This document shows, piece by piece, positions 56,840 through 64,000 of a DNA stretch of 64,000 bases (positions within the stretch are counted from its first letter, which is position 1; every line of letters starts with the position of its first letter). The notes under the pieces were generated by a model. The model worked only from the letters and a program-made list of their open reading frames with translations, had not been told where the DNA came from and ran no database searches. The stretch spans positions 72,940,546 to 73,004,545 of the forward strand of contig OY720344.1 in assembly GCA_963082975.1 (NCBI GenBank), given 5' to 3'. A program made the position numbers and the translations under genes. The DNA is from Labia minor (taxonomy: Eukaryota > Arthropoda > Insecta > Dermaptera > Spongiphoridae).

Positions 56840-57830
56840 TATATATATTTGATTCATCTTTCCTATTGAGTAATTTAATTGATTAATATTTAAGTTATAC
56901 TATTTTAACATTAAAATTATATAAATAAATACAAACCAGATCTCCTCCATTTTTAATTTGAATAATTTATAGTAAAATTTGACAGTGAAACAAAATATAA
57001 ACATGGAAGTTGATTTAATAGATTTTCAAGTATTAATTATTATACGCACACACACATTAAATAACATAAATTGAATTACTACTTTAAATACTAAATTATT
57101 CTCTTTTACTAATTTTTTTTTTTATTTTTACTAGCATGTTCATAATTTTCAATGTAAACTTTCAAAATTATGTTTTGATAAGACGAGTAAAAAATGTATA
57201 AATACATTTAAAAAAAATTGTTTTTTTCTACCTAAATTTATAAATATATTTAAAATATTTGTTTTTTTTTACCTAAATGTTACTAAGCATTAATGAAATG
57301 TGCATAGAAATAAATGTCATGAGAATTGGACTCCAGTTAATTAACTTCCAAGTATTATTTATAAATTAATTACCCTCCTAAGCTAAAAAAAGGTATAAAG
57401 AGATTACATAATAATTTGAATCCCTTAACATCATTCATTTAGAAATTAAATTAAATAATGTAACCCATTTGAAAGGATCAGTTACAAAATAAGAAATTGC
57501 TTTATAAATTAATTACTTAATTTTATTATTTATAATTCAATTTCTAAATTGAATAGAGTGGCTATAACTGAGGCATTATATCAACCTAATTTTAAATCAT
57601 TTAATATAATTCTTTTTTCTAAATGAAAAAAAACAGGCGACACATTTACAGTTAATACATTTATTATAATTCAATTAACTTTATCAAGATTTAAATAAGA
57701 AAAAAGTATATATATTTTAGAATTTTTATTACATTATGTATTGACACATGCAACAAAAAAAAATAAATAAACATAAATGGATTGGTTGGGGATTTCACTA
57801 TTTTCTAATTGATAAATAAAATATATGAGC
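56840..57830. other. AT-rich stretch, nothing assigned
   Basis: No recognisable feature. Confidence 0.45.
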
Positions 57831-57831
57831 T

Positions 57832-58306
57832 GTTGACAGTCACAGAACCGACCGACGACTTGAAATAAATTAATTTCCAAACAACATTATATATATATAT
57901 ATATATAAAGTATAAAAAAATATTTTTAAAACTTGAATTAAAATGACTAAATTATATTATCTTAGTTTTTAATTTTAGTTTAATTAATCAATTATTTATC
58001 AATACTATATTTTAAGTGAAATATTTTCTGACAATGAATATAAAATAATACTTTCTAAACTACCACTTCCTGTTTCCGGATATACACCAAAAGTTGAAGA
58101 ATTTATCGTACTGATACATTAAGTAAATATACCAAATTTTATCAAAATCCGTTGAGCCATTCAAGTTAATCGGACACACAATGGACAGACGGACCGACAG
58201 ACATCATGCTGAAAATATTTTTTTCTGTTGACAAATTACATGATTCGTGGAGATATGTGAAATTTGGTGTGAAAACAATACCTTCCCTTCCTATCGTCAT
58301 TCGGTA
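57832..58306 (-). repeat. Interspersed repeat G, copy 2 (most complete)
   Basis: Inverted relative to copy 1. Landmarks on the minus strand are GACGATAGGAAGGG, CTGTCCATTGTGTGTCC, CTCAACGGATTTTGAT and, after a TA run, GGAAATTAATTTATTTCAAG and GTCGGTCGGTTCTGTG. The last part recurs at 18915-18960 and 21048-21112. Confidence 0.75.
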
Positions 58307-58320
58307 TAAAAACATATATA

Positions 58321-58969
58321 AATTTATAATTACAATGAAGACATAACTAGCATGCAAAATGACTTTTAAAATAAAATTACCCTCGAGAGAGAAAGAGTCG
58401 ATTATTAGATAATGAAAATGTATTACTAGAAAAAACATTTCAACCTCTTATAGATATTATTAATTTATTAAAAAATAATTCATTAAATATTAATTTTCAA
58501 ATTTAAGAAATAATTTTTTCAATAATGTTGTTTAATAATATTTTTCGCTACTATTTTATATACTTTTATACCAGGGTTCCCAAAGAGGTACAGGTGGAGT
58601 TTTGAATAGGTTTGAAAATGGTAAAATTTCCTCTTTCAATTACTATAAAAGAAAGTAAAGAATTTGTTTATGAAATAAAAACTAAATAAAAAAGTAAATA
58701 CAAACAATTGCCAGCGGATCCTGGTAGTCCCCATAGAAGTGGTATTTATAAAAGTTATCATTATTACGTTTTTATATATTCCTATATTCGACCATGTTTT
58801 AAGGAATTTCCCATTGGAATTTTTGTTTTAAATTTTTAATATAAATATAAAATACCATTTAAAAAACTTAAATAGTTTTTTTTGATTGAGATAATTTTTT
58901 TTGTTAATTAATATTTTCCTATATATTTATATAATATGTAATAATAATTATTAGCTATATTATCGAATG
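58321..58969. other. AT-rich stretch with a possible hAT-like end
   Basis: At 58572 the sequence CAGGGTTCCCAAA resembles a hAT terminus, but no matching right end or duplication was found. Otherwise featureless. Confidence 0.4.
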
Positions 58970-59125
58970 CCAGACTTTTGAAAATTTTTATAGATATTTC
59001 AATCGATCCCTAGAAGGTATAGAAGAAATATAATTGAGTTATAATTAATTAATTGTAATTAATTAGCGATTAATTACTTTTAGTAACTAACTCCTTTTGT
59101 ATTGCTCCGATTAATTTTCTTTTAA
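58970..59125 (-). repeat. Interspersed repeat H, copy 2
   Basis: Inverted match to 52780-52945 across about 150 bp with few mismatches. It lacks the CAGACAGACA tail. Confidence 0.75.
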
Positions 59126-59864
59126 GTTCACCGATGGGACCAACCACTCATGAGCCACCCGTGGTTCAAGCTGTTGGGAACGTGTTAAAAGATAGGGTTG
59201 CATGTTAGCATGTATTATTACAATATAATAATTAAAATTTGACGTACCTTGTACCAAAGAATTAATTTGTGATGAATTTTTACATGTACTCGTATATGAA
59301 AGTAAAAAGATGGAAGTAATAATTTGTTATCAAACAACTACACTTAATTAATTTATTTATTAAAGCCCCGGGCACGGAGATGAAGCCTCTTGAAACACAG
59401 TTTTGCAGTTCAGAGATATCTCGGCGCTGCAGATGCCCGAGAGATGCATGTATTGGTTTAAAAATGCAGGTTGTGTGTATGATGCGAGAGTTGGACACGT
59501 AATGATAGATACATGGAATTATTGACTCCATTCGATATATTTATATTGAATCGAATCGGGAATTTTGAATCGGTGCGCCTGAACAATATTTATTAAAATA
59601 AAATAAATGTATAATATTTTAATAAATATAATTATTTAATAATTATTTTATTTTAATAAATAATTTATACAAACAATGTGTGGTCTTTAAATAAAAATCC
59701 CTTTAATAACACTTAATTAATTGTTCAACAAAATTAAAATAAAAAAAAATGGTTTCAAACTTTTCAATTTAATTTATCCATTGATTTAAATAAGTGTTAT
59801 TTATTTGTTTATTAATTTTTTCTTTTGTTTCTTTTTTTAATAATAAATAAATAATGCCATTTTT
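59126..59864. other. Unassigned stretch with a GC-richer patch
   Basis: About 59130-59210 and 59365-59530 are less AT-rich, with fragments such as CCCGTGGTTCAAGC and CGGCGCTGCAGATGCCC. No frame or RNA fold is convincing. Confidence 0.4.
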
Positions 59865-60525
59865 ACTATCTCGCCAGAGATAGTATTGCGATCACGAAAA
59901 TTTTCGATGTTGAGATTTTGATGTTTTTATACGTTTTGAAGGTTCCTGAATCATTTTCACTAAGGTTGAGAAAAATGTCTGTGTGTGTGTGTGTGTATGT
60001 GTGTGTATGAGTGTGTGTATGTGTGTATGTGTGTGTGTATGTGTGTATGTGTGTGTGTATGTATGTAGGCAAGATTACGCAAAAACGGTTTGAGCTAGAA
60101 TGATGAAATTTGGTACATAGACATTATTCAAAATTCATAGTTTTCTATCAACTTTTGAGAAATGTAGCTCAACCGGAAGAGGGTCATTACCTACAACGTT
60201 TTGATTTTTTTTCCTCTAAAGTGACCGTAAAAATAAAGATATATGTTTGATAATTTTTCACATGATTAATAATTGTATAAAACTGCTATATATAGAATTT
60301 CAGCTTGATTGATTCGCTGAAATTACCAGGATTAATTTTTTAACACTGCAAATCTCACGCGCCAACACGTGACGTGGTGCCATCAACAAAAAGCCAAACA
60401 TGCGCTGGTTTAATATTTATTATTTATTATTTATAATTTATAATTAATTAAATTTAATTTAAATATAATATATTATGTTATTTAATCCAATTCAAATGCG
60501 AGATAGTCGAGTGGAGACACTCCAG
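59865..60525 (-). mobile_element. Helentron-like element family A, full copy (A4)
   Basis: Inverted full copy: on the plus strand it starts ACTATCTCGCCAGAGATAGT and ends GAGTGGAGACACTCCAG. It holds a long GT/TATG microsatellite (about 59976-60065). Ends and interior match A2 closely. Confidence 0.85.
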
Positions 60526-60540
60526 CTAATTTAATTGAAT

Positions 60541-61010
60541 ATCTCCGGTTGTTCTTGATCAAAATTAATGATTTTTTTTTGTTTTTGTCTGGTGGCCTGC
60601 CCCTATAAGACATAGACTACTCCCATATAAATTGGGTTAAAAATGAAATTGAAATAGCAAAAAAAGTGATTTTTTGCGCGTTTTTGCATTTTTGGCAATT
60701 TTGCAAAATGTTTTTGCAACATTTTTATACAAAGGTTTCTCCTACTAGGAGTAAAGTATCGATTTCGATAGGGACCTAAGAATTTGGTGTTTTTGAAATA
60801 TGGTCACCCTTGACCATATTTCGAAAACATTTGTAAAAAATTTACTTTGTAAAAAAAATTTTTTTTTTTAGAACCATATTAAAAAAAGTCGAAAGTATTT
60901 AAGATCCTGATCGAAAAATCATTTTACCTTTTTTTAGAACCATATTGAAAAAAATTGAAAATATTTGTTGTCGCTAAACTTGACTGTAGTACAAACAATA
61001 TTTGAAAAAA
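60541..61010. other. Unassigned repeat-like stretch with a perfect palindrome
   Basis: A 12-bp stem GAAATATGGTCA/TGACCATATTTC (60795-60806, 60811-60822) has a 4-base loop, and the flanks nearly continue it. The stretch also contains a duplicated TTTTTAGAACCATATTGAAA type segment (about 60850 and 60935). It abuts both Helentron-like elements. No frame is convincing. Confidence 0.5.
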
Positions 61011-61013
61011 ATC

Positions 61014-61617
61014 GGGAGTGTCCTCCCCTAGACTTTCCCGCATATAAATAGGTAATTAGGTTATTATTATTATGTTTTAACAACAATAAAAATAAACAAA
61101 CTAATTAATTTAAATTATAAAGTAAAATGGTTTAACACTATTATATAGGTAATTTACACCTAACACTACTTGTATAGGTAAAATGTCACTTCCGGTAGTC
61201 AGATCATGATGAAATTTGGTATCTCAATTTTTTTCATATTTGTAAATCTATATACAAAATATGAAGCAAATATCTCGAAGCAAACTGGTACTTTACTTGA
61301 AAGGTAAACGCAACCAGTGTAGGTAAAGTACCACTTCCGGTTAACCGATTTTGACGAAATTTTGATAGAAATCTACAAACTGTGAATAATATCGGTGTAC
61401 CAAATTTCGAAGTCCTGGCTTGATTAGTTTTTGAGTAAATTTGCTTACAGACATTACATACATACATACATACATACATACACACACACACAGACATAAT
61501 TCGAAAAATGGTATTTTCCGACTCAGGGAGGTCTAAAACGTCAAGATCTATCGAAATCCCCAAGTCCAAATTTTTGACGATTCCAATACTTCCCTTATAC
61601 GAAGTATGCGGGAAAGT
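61014..61617 (+). mobile_element. Helentron-like element family B
   Basis: A second family with the same design as family A: 5' hairpin GGGAG-tgtc-CTCCC, then ACTTTCCCGC; 3' stem-loop ATACTTC...GAAGTAT (about 61587-61608) and the end GCGGGAAAGT, complementary to ACTTTCCCGC. A CATA/CACA microsatellite lies at about 61454-61491. Non-coding. Confidence 0.75.
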
Positions 61618-62139
61618 AAAAAGGACAAAAGGCGTCCTTCCCAAAAAAGAGCAGTTGGCAACCCTATTTATCATACATATATACAATCGATGAATTACAA
61701 AATTTTATAGTATAAAATGTTGATAAAAATTCTTAATGAAAAAAACTTGATTAAATTAATTTGAAATAAAAAGTAAGTCTACAACATATAAAAAAAATAA
61801 ATTTAACTAATAAAACTAACTTATTTTTTTTTTAATAAAATACTATTTTTTTTAACAGACAGATATATACTAGATTGTCATTCATTAACTAACAGAAAGG
61901 TAAATATCTATATACTATATATATTTTTGAATATCCGAATAATTATTTTTGTTTTGTGAAATTTGAAACCTCAATATAACATCCTCCTTAATTACATAAT
62001 TCATTTGTAGAGAAATAATTTTAACTATTCTCAATCACAAGTATAGGAGTATTTATTGTTGAATAATAAGAATTTTAATGATAAAAATAATAGAATTTGT
62101 CCTTAGGAAAAATTATTTTGAATTTCAAGACAATTACCC

Positions 62140-62300
62140 TGTTGTTTAATTGACTGTTAAAATTTTAAAATCGGTCCCAGAAATTGAATAAAAAAAGCAT
62201 TGGATCTCCTTATCTCAGCAACTTTCCATTGTTAACATAATGCGGTTTTGTCTACCATCTGGATGTAATTATGAGTTTCCATCTATTCAAAAAATATTTT
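62140..62300 (+). repeat. Interspersed repeat I, copy 2
   Basis: Related to 28548-28730: TATCTCAGCAACTTTCCATT and CTGGATGTAATTATGAG. Diverged; ends undefined. Confidence 0.5.
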
Positions 62301-62310
62301 TAAAAATCTT

Positions 62311-63705
62311 TATTGTTATCAAAATAATTATAAAATCATTATTATCATTTATCTTTTCTTTTTAATTAATTTTTATGGATAAATTGTACCGCAGGTTGTG
62401 AAATAGCCAATTTTTAAATTAGTTATTTTTTGATAGATTTTTTGATGATTTGGTGGAAATTGTAATATTGGTTGATTCATAATCTTCATGAACAAGCCTG
62501 AACTTCCTCAGGGCTTCAAAAATAAAAAATACTCTATTAAAAGCGAAAATAATTTAAAAAAAATGAAAGAACAACAATATTAATAGGTTTATGTGATATT
62601 TACATTTTTAGAATGTCAGTAAAAAAAAATTCATCAAAAAATCGTTTTTCTTCTATAAACACTCTTTAATCGAGAAGGAAAGAATATCATTGTCAAAAAA
62701 AAACCTGAAAACTAAGCTTTTACTTTATTAGTTTTCTATTTTTCTAAGTTATTTATCTTGATTTAAAAAGCAAATGTGTCAGAATAGAACAAAACAAATC
62801 GATTGTTTAAAAGAATTGATGGGAATGATAATACTGGTAAAAGATTATTGGCCAAAACTTTTCTACTTGCATCGTAATTTGCCTGGATTTCGTCAGTATA
62901 GTAACTCCTCTAAATGGGAAGGAAAAAAAAGGTGGGATCCACCGGATACTTCTCACATATCTTACAATGGGCATTATCATAAAATTCAGAGACAACACAA
63001 AAACAGGAAAAAATTCAAATATTTTTTTTTTTACTCCATATATTTTATTATAATATAAATAAAGAATAGATTATTAAGGTAACTATTAATACGAGTTTTG
63101 ATAAGAATAGTTTTCAGAAAAAAAATTTATATAATACATATATCTACACACTATGCGCTAAAATAAGAAAATCAAAATCAAAATAATGGTCTCCTCAAAA
63201 AAAAGGAGAAAAACAAGAAAAGAATTAAATCACAATCGATAGAACTGATGAAATCTATTATTTATTTGGTGAGAGATGGAGTTGGTGGTGAGGGTAAATC
63301 ATTCCCCAAAAAAAAAAAAAAAATTACTTCCTCTAAACATCTAACAAATATAAAAAAAAAAGTGATAATTGTTTTACTTTTTTCAATTATAGGTAAAATA
63401 AAAATAAATTTTAACATGTTATATATAAAAATAATATTCCTAAAAACAATTAAAAGTTTGTGAATAACGGGCAGAATTTTATTTTATTTTTTTATTTGTT
63501 TTGTTTTCCGACCACTTTAGTTTTAAAAACATTATTACGATCATGATAAAAAAAATAAATATGAGATTTTTAATTTTAGTTATGTTTTAAGGATTCAACA
63601 ATCCATTACTGACATTTTGATGATGATATATTTTACGAATCTATATAGTAGCTACAATTTTGCAATATTGAAATTAAAAGTTTATAATTTATTTATTTAT
63701 TATTA
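62311..63705. other. AT-rich stretch with one open patch
   Basis: A plus-strand frame from 62774 to 63058 (94 codons) spans a less AT-rich patch at 62850-62990 and reads DYWPKLFYLHRNLPGFRQYS; its end is low-complexity. No known family, no splice evidence. It is noted as a weak exon candidate only. Confidence 0.3.
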
Positions 63706-63707
63706 TT

Positions 63708-63746
63708 ATATTATAGTACCTGGAACACCGAGCTATCGCTAGACCC
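63708..63746 (-). repeat. Short repeat K, second copy
   Basis: Inverted match to 15165-15200 (AGCTCGGTGTTCCAGGTACT core). It adjoins an ATT-rich tract as in the first copy. Confidence 0.6.
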
Positions 63747-64000
63747 TTTAACAAAATTATACAATTTATTATTATAACAAATTGTTAAATGGGATTTTTA
63801 AAAATGACTCATCAACAAGTTGTTTCTTAAAATGGTACAAATTAATTAAAGTAACTTTTCATTTCATTTCAAGATGAAAAATATATTCAAAATTTACTTG
63901 ATAAAATATTTGATCCTATATTACATATAAATGATGTTATAATTAGATGACTTCAGATTTATATTTTTCAAAGTAGCAATAGCCTATAGGCTGTTTCGAC

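Noticed and set aside
58572..58740. Another hAT MITE starting CAGGGTTCCC
   Set aside because: No complementary right end or 8-bp duplication was found.
61234..61686. 150-codon minus-strand frame
   Set aside because: It lies within Helentron-like family B and crosses its CATA microsatellite; no domain is recognised.

Overview
The window is strongly AT-rich eukaryotic DNA with no recognisable host protein-coding gene, no rRNA and no confident tRNA. Its content is an invertebrate-type mobile-element mixture: hAT transposons of the Buster/ZBED5 type, an RTE-like endonuclease/reverse-transcriptase LINE known from many arthropod genomes, mariner and Tc1 relics, Ty3/Gypsy LTR elements, Helitrons and Helentron-like elements with CA microsatellites. 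An arthropod, perhaps an insect, is my best guess; the sequence does not settle it. I read it as an intergenic or intronic repeat landscape.

Layout. 1-4.6 kb: a large hairpin, a GC-richer island, a LINE fragment and a Tc1 fragment. 4.64-6.14 kb: a short LTR element with identical 350-bp LTRs whose interior codes little but an 11-residue Lys/Glu/Ala repeat. 6.40-9.67 kb: a complete Buster-type hAT transposon with an intact 619-codon transposase, next to a 743-bp hAT-like MITE whose target duplication overlaps that of the transposon. 10.4-22.9 kb: LINE, Helentron-like and Helitron pieces, a 692-bp hAT MITE, a tRNA-type SINE and unassigned AT-rich DNA. 22.95-26.25 kb: a second, inverted, nearly identical hAT copy. 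26.3-37 kb: mostly unassigned, with two Helentron-like copies and an old LINE fragment split by a retroposon that has a 16-bp target duplication. 37.07-41.66 kb: a young minus-strand Ty3/Gypsy derivative with 1203-bp LTRs, a primer-binding site, a polypurine tract, an intact 334-codon gag-like ORF and only a broken integrase tail. 41.7-64 kb: a mariner deletion derivative, Helitron and LINE ends, a 1.16-kb TIR element with repeated subterminal motifs, a foldback element, two small hAT MITEs and two Helentron-like families of parallel design.

Taken together: at least five hAT-type insertions carry recognisable 8-bp target duplications, and four of these fit the Buster pattern nnnTAnnn. The two autonomous copies are candidates for the enzyme that moved those MITEs. 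Two LTR elements with indistinguishable LTRs and two almost identical transposase copies point to very recent or continuing activity. Similarities and identities were judged by eye from the bases; no alignment or database search was run.
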